Source: Tardiphaga sp. (GTDB lineage: Bacteria; Pseudomonadota; Alphaproteobacteria; Rhizobiales; Xanthobacteraceae). Taken from it: a stretch of 11,339 nt of DNA. This document shows, piece by piece, positions 1 through 6,269 of this stretch. Where the stretch lies: the NCBI GenBank assembly GCA_014377915.1, contig JACMOT010000286.1, positions 1 to 11,339 on the forward strand. The letters are read 5' to 3'. Numbering within the stretch: position 1 is the stretch's first letter; each line of letters begins with the position of its first letter. Below the pieces are notes generated by a model. That model was not told the origin of the DNA. It ran no database searches and saw only the letters and a list, made by a program, of their open reading frames with translations. Position numbers and translations under genes: made by a program.

Positions 1-70
1 CAGCTTCCTGGCCGAAGTTCTTGATCTGATCCTTGAGGATCGCGGAAATTTCCGCGGCGCGGATGTCCAT
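1..70 (-). CDS. atpA: ATP synthase F1 subunit alpha, N-terminal 23 codons (partial)
   Basis: Only the 5' end is inside the window; the gene continues past the left edge. The visible residues read [20 protein letters not shown] and then QEA, the usual start of alphaproteobacterial AtpA, the non-catalytic nucleotide-binding subunit of the F1 hexamer at the inner membrane. The ATG (bases 70-68) shares one base with the TGA stop of atpH, a TGATG arrangement that suggests translational coupling. This is the standard atpH-atpA order. A purine-rich stretch with GAGG lies a little over 10 bases upstream, inside the atpH end. A perfect 16-base palindrome at 41-56 falls inside the coding sequence. The identification rests on a short but characteristic N-terminus plus context. 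Confidence 0.93.
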   Translation of the reverse strand, partial: MDIRAAEISAILKDQIKNFGQEA

Positions 71-630
71 CAGCCTGCCTCTTTCATCGCGTGCTTAATC
101 GAGTTGAGTTTGGTGCGAAGCGAACTGTCCACCATGCGGCTACCGAGCTTGACGACAAGCCCGCCGATGATGGCCGGATCGATCTTCACGTTGAGCGCGA
201 CATCCTTGCCCGTCACTGATTTCAGCGCGGTCTTGAGGGCGTCGAGATTCTTGTCGCTGAGCGCTTCGGCGACGGTGACGTCGGCCGTGGCTTCGCCCTT
301 GAATTTGGCGACCAGCGCGCGAAAGGCGCGGATCACGTCGCTGACGGCGAACAGCCGACGATTGGCGGTGAGCAGCTTGAGGAATTTGGCGCTGATGCCA
401 ACGATCTTGGCGTCATCGAGCACCGCGGCCAGCGCCTTCGACTGTACTTCGGCACCGAAGATCGGGCTGCGCACCAGCCGTGTCAGATCGGCGCTCCCAG
501 CCAGCATGGCTTCGAACTTGGTGAGGTCGGCCATCACGGCGTCAATCGACTTTTCGTCGCGCGCCAGCTCAAACAAGGCTGTCGCGTAACGACCGGACAC
601 GCCCGAAACCGATGGATGTTCTGCTGCCAC
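70..630 (-). CDS. atpH: ATP synthase F1 subunit delta (OSCP family)
   Basis: Delta subunit of the F-type ATP synthase; it sits on top of F1 and joins it to the b-subunit peripheral stalk. The N-terminal part carries the family signature [10 protein letters not shown] (residues 14-23). The C-terminal part carries the conserved [20 protein letters not shown] region (about residues 155-174). I place the start at the GTG at 630-628, giving 186 residues, the length I know for Bradyrhizobium-type AtpH proteins beginning (M/V)[21 protein letters not shown] ribosome-binding site lies 7 bases upstream of this GTG. An in-frame ATG at 714 would add 28 residues unlike the family, so I reject it. The gene overlaps the atpA start by one base and is the first gene of the visible operon. 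No clear promoter was found; a TTGCAC (800-795) lies upstream but without a well-spaced -10. Confidence 0.95.
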   Translation of the reverse strand: MAAEHPSVSGVSGRYATALFELARDEKSIDAVMADLTKFEAMLAGSADLTRLVRSPIFGAEVQSKALAAVLDDAKIVGISAKFLKLLTANRRLFAVSDVIRAFRALVAKFKGEATADVTVAEALSDKNLDALKTALKSVTGKDVALNVKIDPAIIGGLVVKLGSRMVDSSLRTKLNSIKHAMKEAG

Positions 631-1109
631 TACTGCGCTCTTCAGGCTGTCAAATCCACAAGGGAAAAACTGGCGACCAGACTGGTGCCGGTTATCCAAG
701 TCCTTGGAATTCAAGCGGGACTTCGATTCTCAGGTCACAACACGGCATTGTGTCCCGTCCAAATCGCGGCTTTGCTAACATAGCCCGCGCGCGGGTGCAA
801 CGCGATGAAAGCATTTGGCGATGCCATGTCGCAGGCCGGACCTGCGCCCGTCCCAGCGGCCGGAGAGCCGGTTCATCCGTCCGGCGGAATACCGCTCGAT
901 CGCAATGTAGCGGGTCCCTGCGTAGCCTCGACTTTGTCGCCGCCTCGGCAATCCGTGGCGTCCGACGCTCTCCCTTGGTTACGAGACCTATCGCGGTCTC
1001 GGCTGGCACGGCGTCATCCTTCGCCGACCCGCCCGAGCTTGATCGCGCCGAATTCAAGCCAGGTGACCATGGGGCGGGCAGCAAGGCCATCGGGCGTGAG
1101 CGGGATCGG
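631..1109. other. Intergenic stretch upstream of atpH, no convincing gene
   Basis: No open frame here resembles a protein I recognise, and those present overlap each other on both strands. It must contain the atp operon promoter on the minus strand, but I cannot place one firmly: TTGCAC (800-795) is followed by TATGTT (782-777) with only a 12-base spacer. An inverted repeat CACAA-N7-TTGTG (736-752) and a perfect 7-bp hairpin CGAGACC/GGTCTCG (982-1001) are visible. One plus-strand frame reads GYETYRGLGWHGVILRRPA at about 977-1033 with protein-like codon use, but stops interrupt it upstream. This may be a decayed gene remnant or chance. Because a terminator follows at 1110-1134, a plus-strand transcript of unknown nature may run through this stretch. 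Confidence 0.4.
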
Positions 1110-1134
1110 TTGACTGCGCCAGTCAATATTTTTT
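1110..1134 (+). terminator. Orphan intrinsic terminator
   Basis: A perfect 7-bp stem TTGACTG/CAGTCAA (1110-1116 with 1120-1126) closes a CGC loop and is followed at once by TATTTTTT. This is the form of a Rho-independent terminator reading on the plus strand. On the minus strand the hairpin is followed by CCGATCC, so it would not terminate there. No recognised plus-strand gene lies upstream; the nearest genes to the left (atpH, atpA) run the other way. The stem is short and AT-containing, so strength is uncertain. Confidence 0.6.
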
Positions 1135-1234
1135 CAGCCCCGACCGTTACCAGGGCCGCCTTCGGTGGCCGGCGCCCAACAGATTATTCAACCTGCGCGT
1201 TACTTGGCGAATGCTGGCCATGCATGACAATCAC

Positions 1235-1262
1235 TTGACTAGACAGTATTCATCCATATTTC
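1235..1262 (+). promoter_or_regulatory. Weak candidate sigma-70 promoter
   Basis: TTGACT (1235-1240, five of six to TTGACA) is followed after 16 bases by TATTTC (1257-1262), a poor -10. It lies at the left edge of the AT-rich region upstream of the RlpA-like gene. The promoter at 1278-1313 has a better -10 and is the preferred candidate. Confidence 0.25.
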
Positions 1263-1277
1263 AAAGTATAGATATTA

Positions 1278-1313
1278 GTTAATAAATCCTTAATAAGGCG
1301 TACAGGCTATTAT
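1278..1313 (+). promoter_or_regulatory. Candidate CtrA-dependent promoter of the RlpA-like gene
   Basis: Read on the minus strand, 1293-1278 is TTAAGGATTTATTAAC, an exact match to the alphaproteobacterial CtrA box TTAA-N7-TTAAC; on the plus strand the half-sites are TTAA (1279-1282) and TTAA (1290-1293). A good -10, TATTAT (1308-1313), follows, and there is no sigma-70-like -35 (1285-1290 reads AATCCT). The box therefore covers the -35 position, the arrangement known for promoters activated by CtrA, the cell-cycle response regulator. Transcription would start near 1320 and leave a leader of about 140 bases. Box and -10 are seen directly; CtrA control is an inference. Confidence 0.5.
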
Positions 1314-1447
1314 TTTACCGCTTCCAAGATGATTAAACTTTGAAGGGAACAATTATCTCGCCCATTTTACGCCTCATTACGCCTTCAACGGTTTGCCATC
1401 GAAATGGGACGGGGGTTCCACTTGTCATTGATGTGGCAATACTGTCT

Positions 1448-1452
1448 GAGGA
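1448..1452 (+). promoter_or_regulatory. Ribosome-binding site of the RlpA-like gene
   Basis: GAGGA sits 9 bases before the ATG at 1462 and supports that start over later in-frame ATGs such as residue 20, which lies inside the signal peptide. Confidence 0.65.
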
Positions 1453-1461
1453 CTGTGATTT

Positions 1462-2031
1462 ATGCGAATTGAAAAACTGAAGCTGGGCACTGTCGCCCGC
1501 CCGCGCTCGGCGATCGTGATGATTGCTGCGACCCTTCTGATCTGCGGCAGCGTTTCCGAAGCTTCGGCGAAATCCCGCCATCACCACCACAAGCACCACC
1601 ACCACAGCCATCACCGGCACCATGCCGCTAACCCGGCGCTGATGGATGCCAACGCGTCGCTTCCGTCGCTGTTCCAGCTGCCAGGCATCCAGACCCCAGG
1701 TCAGGTCGAGTCCCAGGCTCCCGCCCGGACCTTCGTGCCGAGCAGCGGCGGCCGCAGCTTTTCCGGCATGGCGTCATTCTATGGCAACGAGGCCGGCAAC
1801 CGCACCGCCTCGGGCCAGCGCTTCAACCAGGGCGCCATGACGGCCGCCCATCGCTCGCTGCCATTCGGCACCAAATTGCGCGTCACCCATGGCGACCGCA
1901 GCGTGGTCGTCACCATCAATGATCGCGGCCCGTTCATCCGCGGCCGCGTGTTGGATCTTTCCAAGGGCGCCGCTAGCGCCATCGGCCTGACCAGCCGCGG
2001 CGTCGGCCGCGTCGTCGCCGAGGTCATGTAA
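1462..2031 (+). CDS. Secreted RlpA-like double-psi beta-barrel protein with His-rich segment
   Basis: A 189-residue exported protein. Residues 1-36 form a signal peptide: basic N-terminus, hydrophobic core at about 17-29, and an ASA-KS cleavage site after residue 36. The mature protein begins with a histidine-rich run, residues 40-54, with 12 His in 15 positions, then a Pro/Gln/Ser linker to about residue 98. Residues 100-189 are the double-psi beta-barrel of the RlpA family, with SGMASFYG, TASGQRFNQGAMTAAHRSLP, FGTKLRVT and INDRGPF. H130 and D154 match the conserved His and Asp linked to lytic transglycosylase activity in Pseudomonas RlpA. It is about half the length of E. coli RlpA and lacks the C-terminal SPOR domain. 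The only Cys, C28 in LLIC, has Ile before it, so a lipobox is unlikely. Probable role is peptidoglycan remodelling in the periplasm; the His run may bind metal. Monocistronic, with its own promoter region and terminator. Confidence 0.88.
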   Translation: MRIEKLKLGTVARPRSAIVMIAATLLICGSVSEASAKSRHHHHKHHHHSHHRHHAANPALMDANASLPSLFQLPGIQTPGQVESQAPARTFVPSSGGRSFSGMASFYGNEAGNRTASGQRFNQGAMTAAHRSLPFGTKLRVTHGDRSVVVTINDRGPFIRGRVLDLSKGAASAIGLTSRGVGRVVAEVM

Positions 2032-2090
2032 AAGACATACGTAGTCCGCAGATTGATCTCACCAGATCAGTAAGCGTATGCGTTGAGTAC

Positions 2091-2128
2091 AAAGCCTGTC
2101 GTCAGCAATGACGGCAGGCTTTTTGTTT
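2091..2128 (+). terminator. Strong intrinsic terminator after the RlpA-like gene
   Basis: A 13-bp stem (2092-2104 with 2109-2121, one G-U pair at 2099/2114) closes a GCAA loop and is followed by TTTGTTT. It lies 60 bases after the stop of the RlpA-like gene and just left of the end of priA, which converges on it. On the minus strand the hairpin is followed by TGTACT, so it is much weaker in the priA direction. Confidence 0.9.
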
Positions 2129-2132
2129 AACC

Positions 2133-4340
2133 CTACAAGAAACTCTGCGGGTCGACGTCGACCTGGAGCTTCAGATTGCCGGTGGTCTTCGGCGCATGCG
2201 CCAGCCAGTCGCGCAGATAGCCCGAGAGATCGACGTTGCGCGCCGACTTCACCAGGATGCGAAAGCGGTAGCGGCCCTTGATCACCGCCAGCGGCGCCTC
2301 GGCCGGGCCAAGCACGTGGATGCGCTCGTCGATCGGCGACACCGCCACCAGTTTTCGCGCAAAACCCTCCGCGGTGGGGCGGTCGCCGGCGGAGATGATC
2401 AGGCTGGCGAGCCGGCCGAACGGCGGATAGCCGGCGCGTTCGCGGGCTTCGATCTCGGTGGCGTAGAAGGCCTCGCGATCGGCGGCGATCAGCGCCTTCA
2501 TCACCGGATGTTCCGGTTGGTGGGTCTGCAGATAGCCGATGCCGCGACCTTGCTCGCGACCGGCGCGGCCGATCACCTGGTTCAGCATCTGGAAAGTGCG
2601 CTCGGCGGCGCGCGGATCGCCATTGCCGAGGCCGACATCCGCATCGATCACGCCGACCAGGTTGAGCCGCGGAAAATTATGGCCCTTGGCGACCAGCTGG
2701 GTGCCGATGATGATGTCGACGCGGCCCTCGGCGATCTCGGTCAGCTCGGCGCGCATCGCGTCGAGCGAAGTGACAAGATCGCTCGACAGCACCATGGTGC
2801 GGGCATCCGGAAACAGTTTTGCGGCTTCTTCCTGTAATCGCTCGACGCCGGGCCCGATCGCCGCCAGCGATTCCTCGGCGCCGCAATGCGGGCAGAGATG
2901 CGGGCGCGGCGTCGAGAACCCGCAATGGTGGCAGACCAGCCGCTGCCGGAACCGGTGGTCGACCAGCCAGGCGTTGCAGATGTTGCAGGAGAAGCGATGG
3001 CCGCAGCCGCGGCATAAAGTCAGCGGCGCATAGCCGCGGCGGTTGAGAAACAGCAGCGCCTGTTCCTTGCGGTCGATGGCGATCTGCACCGCCTCGGCCA
3101 GCCTTGGCGCGATGAAGCGGCCGCGGATCGGGCCCTCGCGGCGCAGATCGATCGCCTCGATATGCGGCATGTGCTGGCCGCCGAACCGCGCCGGCAGCAC
3201 GATGCGCTGGTAGCGCCCCTTGCGCGCATTGACCTCGGTCTCCACCGACGGCGTGGCGGATGCCAGCACGATCGGAATTTTCGCGATCGAGGCCCGCACC
3301 ACCGCCATGTCGCGGCCGTGGTAATGCACGCCTTCGTCCTGTTTGTAGGCTTGGTCGTGCTCTTCATCGACGATGATCAGGCCGAGCCTGGCGTAGGGCA
3401 GAAACAGCGCCGAGCGCGCCCCGACCACCACCTGCGCGTCGCCGGCGGCGAGCGCCGCCCAGTTGCGCGCACGGGTGCGCGGCGTCAGTTCGGAATGCCA
3501 TTCCAGCGGCCGCACGCCGAATCGCAATGCGAAACGGTCGAGAAACTGGCCGGTCAGTGCAATCTCCGGCATCAGGATCAGCGCCTGTTCGCCGCGCCGG
3601 ATGGTCTCGGCCAGCGCCTCGAAATAGACCTCGGTCTTGCCGGAGCCGGTGACGCCATCGATCAAGGCAACGTGGAAATCACCCTTGGCGGCGAAGCTCC
3701 GCATCGCGTCGGCGGCGACGCGCTGGTCCGGCGAGAAATCCGGCTCGCAGAAGGAGGGATCCGGCGCCGGTGCTTCAAGCGCGCCGGCCATCGGCTCCAC
3801 CGCCAGCGTGCCCTCGTCGATCAGCCCATCGATCACGCCGGCGCTGACGCCGGCCTGTTTGGCGACCTCGGATTTGCCGTGAAGCAGCCGATCGGACAGC
3901 AGCTCGATCAAACGTGCCCGCGCCGGCGTCATCCGCTTCGGCGCGTCTCCGACCAGCCGTACACCTAGCCGGATCCGCTCGGGGCCGAGATGCTCGCCCA
4001 TCCGAAGCGTCATCTTCATCACCATGCCGCGCGCCGACAGCGTGTAATTGGCGACCCAGTCGACCAGCGTACGCAGTTCCTGCTTCAGTGGCGGCACGTC
4101 GAGTTTGTGGCCGACTTCCTTGAGCCGGTTGTGCAACCGCGGATCGGGATTGGCGTTCTCGGCCCAGACCACGCCGATCACGTCACGGGCGCCAAGCGGC
4201 ACGCTGACCACGTCGCCGGGCCGCAAATCGAGCCCGCGCGGCACCTTGTAGGAATAGGCCTGGTTCAGCGCCACCGGCACCAGCACGTCGACCACGCCGG
4301 ACGCCGATCGCGGAAACAGTCTGGGAGCGGAATCGTCCAT
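2133..4340 (-). CDS. priA: Primosomal protein N', replication-restart helicase PriA
   Basis: A 735-residue superfamily 2 DNA helicase that recognises stalled forks and reloads the replisome. The N-terminal DNA-binding part spans about residues 15-110 (VDVLVPVALNQAYSYKVP). The helicase core has Walker A GVTGSGKT (229-236), LMPEIALT (256-263), the DEEH box (325-328), SATPS (361-365), GTQLVAKGHNFP (546-557) and QVIGRAGR (588-595). Two zinc-binding sites inserted in the helicase core use eight cysteines: 443, 446, 452, 455, 470, 473, 483 and 486. The C-terminal domain includes ERAGYPPFGRLA (634-645). All expected motifs are present and the length is normal. The ATG at 4340 has no strong Shine-Dalgarno sequence, so the start is moderately certain. 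Divergent from the xerC gene and convergent with the RlpA-like gene. Confidence 0.97.
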   Translation of the reverse strand: MDDSAPRLFPRSASGVVDVLVPVALNQAYSYKVPRGLDLRPGDVVSVPLGARDVIGVVWAENANPDPRLHNRLKEVGHKLDVPPLKQELRTLVDWVANYTLSARGMVMKMTLRMGEHLGPERIRLGVRLVGDAPKRMTPARARLIELLSDRLLHGKSEVAKQAGVSAGVIDGLIDEGTLAVEPMAGALEAPAPDPSFCEPDFSPDQRVAADAMRSFAAKGDFHVALIDGVTGSGKTEVYFEALAETIRRGEQALILMPEIALTGQFLDRFALRFGVRPLEWHSELTPRTRARNWAALAAGDAQVVVGARSALFLPYARLGLIIVDEEHDQAYKQDEGVHYHGRDMAVVRASIAKIPIVLASATPSVETEVNARKGRYQRIVLPARFGGQHMPHIEAIDLRREGPIRGRFIAPRLAEAVQIAIDRKEQALLFLNRRGYAPLTLCRGCGHRFSCNICNAWLVDHRFRQRLVCHHCGFSTPRPHLCPHCGAEESLAAIGPGVERLQEEAAKLFPDARTMVLSSDLVTSLDAMRAELTEIAEGRVDIIIGTQLVAKGHNFPRLNLVGVIDADVGLGNGDPRAAERTFQMLNQVIGRAGREQGRGIGYLQTHQPEHPVMKALIAADREAFYATEIEARERAGYPPFGRLASLIISAGDRPTAEGFARKLVAVSPIDERIHVLGPAEAPLAVIKGRYRFRILVKSARNVDLSGYLRDWLAHAPKTTGNLKLQVDVDPQSFL

Positions 4341-4383
4341 CGGGAATCGAGGCTCTGGTGCGTGGAATGCCCTAACTTAAGGT

Positions 4384-4397
4384 CCCGCCGCGGCGGG
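4384..4397. repeat. 14-base GC palindrome in the priA/xerC promoter region
   Basis: CCCGCCGCGGCGGG is its own reverse complement. It lies 44 bases before priA and 83 bases before the xerC ATG. It could be an operator, but such GC palindromes also occur by chance in this base composition. Confidence 0.35.
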
Positions 4398-4431
4398 GGC
4401 CAGTGCGGTTCACGAAGGCTAAACGGCCGGG

Positions 4432-4440
4432 TGTGATAAT
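4432..4440 (+). promoter_or_regulatory. Candidate extended -10 promoter for xerC
   Basis: TGTGATAAT fits an extended -10 (TGn followed by GATAAT, five of six to TATAAT). It lies 40 bases before the ATG at 4480, leaving a leader of about 33 bases. No good -35 is seen at the standard distance, as can be tolerated with an extended -10. Confidence 0.45.
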
Positions 4441-4479
4441 GTCCGCCTGTTCGCGCATTGCGCCTTGCAAGGCAACCTG

Positions 4480-5475
4480 ATGGCCAAGTCGATTCCCGCC
4501 AAGACCGTTCCAGTCAAATCGATTCCGGCTCCGGTCGATCTGCCCTGCGCGGCCGAGGATGTCTCGCTGCAGATGACGCGCTGGCTGTCGCATCTGCGCG
4601 CCGAGCGGCGGTTGTCGCCGAAGACGCTGGAAGCCTATTCGCGCGATCTCCGCCAGTTCCTGATGTTTCTCGCCGAGCATTGGGGCGCGCGGGTGTCGCT
4701 GCCGCGCTTCGCCAAACTCGAGGCCACCGACGTCCGCGCCTTCATGGCGTCGCGCCGCGCCGATGATATTGGCGGTCGCTCCCTGATGCGGGCGCTGGCC
4801 GGGCTGCGCTCGTTCGGCCGCTTCCTTGAGCGCGAGGGCCACGGCAATGTCGGCGCGTTGTCCGCGATCCGCGCGCCGAAAATCGGCAAGAGCCTGCCGA
4901 AGCCGATCGCGATGGTCTCCGCCAAACGCCTCACCGATGCCGACGAACGGGCGGGCGAAAACCGCGATCCGTGGATCTGGTCGCGCGACGCCGCGGTCAT
5001 GGCGCTGTTATACGGCTCCGGCCTGCGCATTTCCGAAGCGCTGGGGCTGAAGCGCCGCGAGGTGCCGGCGCCCGGCAAGGGCGACGTGCTGATCGTCAAC
5101 GGCAAAGGCAACAAAACCCGGATGGTGCCGGTGCTGCAGAATGTGCTGGCGCTGATCGACGACTACGCACAGGTCTGTCCGCATCCGCTGCCGCCGGAAG
5201 GGCCGATGTTTGTCGGCGCCCGCGGCGGGCCGCTCAGCCCGCGCATCATCCAGCTCACCATGGAGCGGCTGCGCGGCGCGCTCGGCCTGCCCGACAGCGC
5301 CACGCCGCATGCGCTGCGGCACTCCTTTGCTACCCATCTTCTGACTCGTGGCGGTGACCTGCGCGCGATCCAGGAACTGCTCGGCCACGCGTCGCTGTCG
5401 ACGACGCAGATCTATACGGGCATCGATAGCGAGCGATTGTTCGAGGTCTACAAGAATGCGCATCCAAGGGCGTGA
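4480..5475 (+). CDS. xerC: Tyrosine recombinase, XerC type
   Basis: A 331-residue tyrosine site-specific recombinase. XerC and XerD together resolve chromosome dimers at dif at the septum. After a Lys/Pro-rich leader of about 25 residues comes the SAM-like core-binding domain (about 26-125, including RRLSPKTLEAYSRDLRQF). The catalytic domain follows with R183 (YGSGLRISE), K209 (NGKGNKTR), H277 and R280 (HALRHS), H303 (LLGHAS) and nucleophile Y312 (QIYTGI). All six catalytic positions are present, so it should be active. The ATG at 4480 is chosen because AAGG lies 7 bases before it; a TTG at 4465 is in frame but would place that AAGG inside the gene. I call it XerC rather than XerD because the rhizobial xerD, as I recall, sits beside aroK, while the copy near priA and lpdA is xerC. 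The sequence alone does not settle that. Confidence 0.85.
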   Translation: MAKSIPAKTVPVKSIPAPVDLPCAAEDVSLQMTRWLSHLRAERRLSPKTLEAYSRDLRQFLMFLAEHWGARVSLPRFAKLEATDVRAFMASRRADDIGGRSLMRALAGLRSFGRFLEREGHGNVGALSAIRAPKIGKSLPKPIAMVSAKRLTDADERAGENRDPWIWSRDAAVMALLYGSGLRISEALGLKRREVPAPGKGDVLIVNGKGNKTRMVPVLQNVLALIDDYAQVCPHPLPPEGPMFVGARGGPLSPRIIQLTMERLRGALGLPDSATPHALRHSFATHLLTRGGDLRAIQELLGHASLSTTQIYTGIDSERLFEVYKNAHPRA

Positions 5476-5490
5476 CGCCGGCCTCTCAGC

Positions 5491-5584
5491 CGTCATTGCG
5501 AGGAGCCCTTGCGACGAAGCAATCCAGTTCTTGCCGAGCGTGTGGCTTCTGGATTGGCGCGTCGCTTCGCTCCTCGCAATGACG
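5491..5584. repeat. Palindromic intergenic repeat, GTCATTGCG family, long form
   Basis: A 94-base element starting 16 bases after the xerC stop. The outer arms CGTCATTGCGAGGAGC (5491-5506) and GCTCCTCGCAATGACG (5569-5584) match perfectly over 16 bp. Inner arms pair GCGACGAAGCAATCCAG (5511-5527) with CTGGATTGGCGCGTCGC (5549-5565), with three mismatches. I recognise this type of element (translating as VIARSEATRQS) from Bradyrhizobium and relatives. It could act as an RNA hairpin at the xerC 3' end. No T-run follows. Confidence 0.85.
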
Positions 5585-5626
5585 GGGATGGGGCTGCCTG
5601 TCACGCCCACATTATCCTTGCGTGAA

Positions 5627-5657
5627 ACAATCCGTTCGGCCAATGCTCACGGATTGT
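5627..5657. repeat. 9-bp inverted repeat in the leader of the DUF4337 gene
   Basis: ACAATCCGT (5627-5635) and ACGGATTGT (5649-5657) are perfect inverted copies separated by 13 bases. They end 4 bases before the ribosome-binding site of the next gene. This could be an operator or a 5'-leader hairpin; the sequence does not say which. Confidence 0.5.
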
Positions 5658-5661
5658 CAGC

Positions 5662-5667
5662 AGGGAG
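5662..5667 (+). promoter_or_regulatory. Ribosome-binding site of the DUF4337 gene
   Basis: AGGGAG lies 9 bases before the ATG at 5677 and favours it over an in-frame TTG at 5671. Confidence 0.7.
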
Positions 5668-5676
5668 ACTTTGTTT

Positions 5677-6267
5677 ATGAGCGCGCATGAGAGCATGGAG
5701 CACGCGGAGCATGCCGAGCATGCGTCCGGTGAGAACAAGAAGATTGCGCTACTGATTGCCATCCTTGCGCTGTGCCTGGCGCTGTCGGAAACCTTCGGCA
5801 AGGGCGCGCAGACCGAATCGATCAGCAAGAACGTCGAGTCCTCGAATTTGTGGGCCTTCTTCCAGGCCAAGAGCATCCGCCGCACCGTGGTGCAGGCGAC
5901 TTCGGACCAGGCCCGGCTCAGCCTCGGACTGATGGGCGATGACGCCGCCAAGGTGGCGCTGACCAAGCAGATCGAGGAATGGAAGAAGACCGCCGACCGT
6001 TACCGTTCGGAGCCGGAGACCGGCGAGGGCCAGGATCAGCTCGCGGCGCGCGCCAAGCACGCCGAGGAAGAGCGCGATCTGGCGATGGCCCGGTATCATC
6101 ACTTCGAGGTCGCCTCCGCCGCGTTCCAGATCGGCATCGTGCTGGCGTCGGCCACCATCATCACCGGCATGATCGTACTGGCCTGGGTGTCGGGCCTGCT
6201 CGCAGTGGCCGGTATCGGCTTCACGCTGATCGGCCTGTTCGCACCGCACGCCGTGCATTTGATGTAA
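5677..6267 (+). CDS. DUF4337-type inner-membrane protein of unknown function
   Basis: A 196-residue protein. The N-terminus is acidic and His-rich, with EHA repeated in tandem (MEHAEHAEHA, residues 7-16). A first transmembrane helix follows at about 23-39 (IALLIAILALCLALSET). Residues 45-140 form a charged, soluble, helical region (QIEEWKKTADRYR, HAEEERDLAMARY) that may be coiled-coil. Two further hydrophobic helices at about 147-170 and 172-190 form a C-terminal hairpin. The order TM, helical loop, TM-TM and the phrase SNLWAFFQAKSIR fit DUF4337 as I remember it, a conserved proteobacterial family without assigned function. No enzymatic motif is visible. The gene has its own leader with an inverted repeat and is bracketed by two palindromic repeats with matching ends. 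It converges with the hydrolase gene to its right. The family name is from memory; the membrane topology is read from the sequence. Confidence 0.82.
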   Translation: MSAHESMEHAEHAEHASGENKKIALLIAILALCLALSETFGKGAQTESISKNVESSNLWAFFQAKSIRRTVVQATSDQARLSLGLMGDDAAKVALTKQIEEWKKTADRYRSEPETGEGQDQLAARAKHAEEERDLAMARYHHFEVASAAFQIGIVLASATIITGMIVLAWVSGLLAVAGIGFTLIGLFAPHAVHLM

Positions 6268-6269
6268 CC

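Noticed and set aside
631..714. N-terminal extension of AtpH to the ATG at 714
   Set aside because: The extra 28 residues do not resemble the family, while the GTG at 630 has a ribosome-binding site and gives the usual 186-residue length.
692..1126. 144-codon minus-strand open frame and overlapping 208- and 102-codon plus-strand frames upstream of atpH
   Set aside because: They overlap one another, have no recognisable domain, no good ribosome-binding site and Arg/Ser/Pro-rich composition typical of non-coding frames in GC-rich DNA. The 102-codon frame ends inside the terminator stem, which is probably coincidence.
1329..1343. Mini-ORF MIKL in the leader of the RlpA-like gene as an upstream regulatory peptide
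   Set aside because: No Shine-Dalgarno sequence precedes it and it is far from the main start; four codons arise easily by chance in AT-rich DNA.
1534..1548. Lipoprotein signal (lipobox) in the RlpA-like protein at LLIC
   Set aside because: The residue before the Cys is Ile, whereas signal peptidase II needs a small residue (Gly, Ala or Ser); a good signal peptidase I site, ASA-KS, follows.
4465..4479. TTG start of xerC at 4465
   Set aside because: The ATG at 4480 is preceded by AAGG at 7 bases; the TTG has no comparable site.
5008..5643. 211-codon minus-strand open frame across the end of xerC
   Set aside because: It is antisense to the catalytic domain of xerC; its N-terminal part (VIARSEATRQS, WIASSQGLLAMT) is the translation of the intergenic repeat, a common source of false genes.
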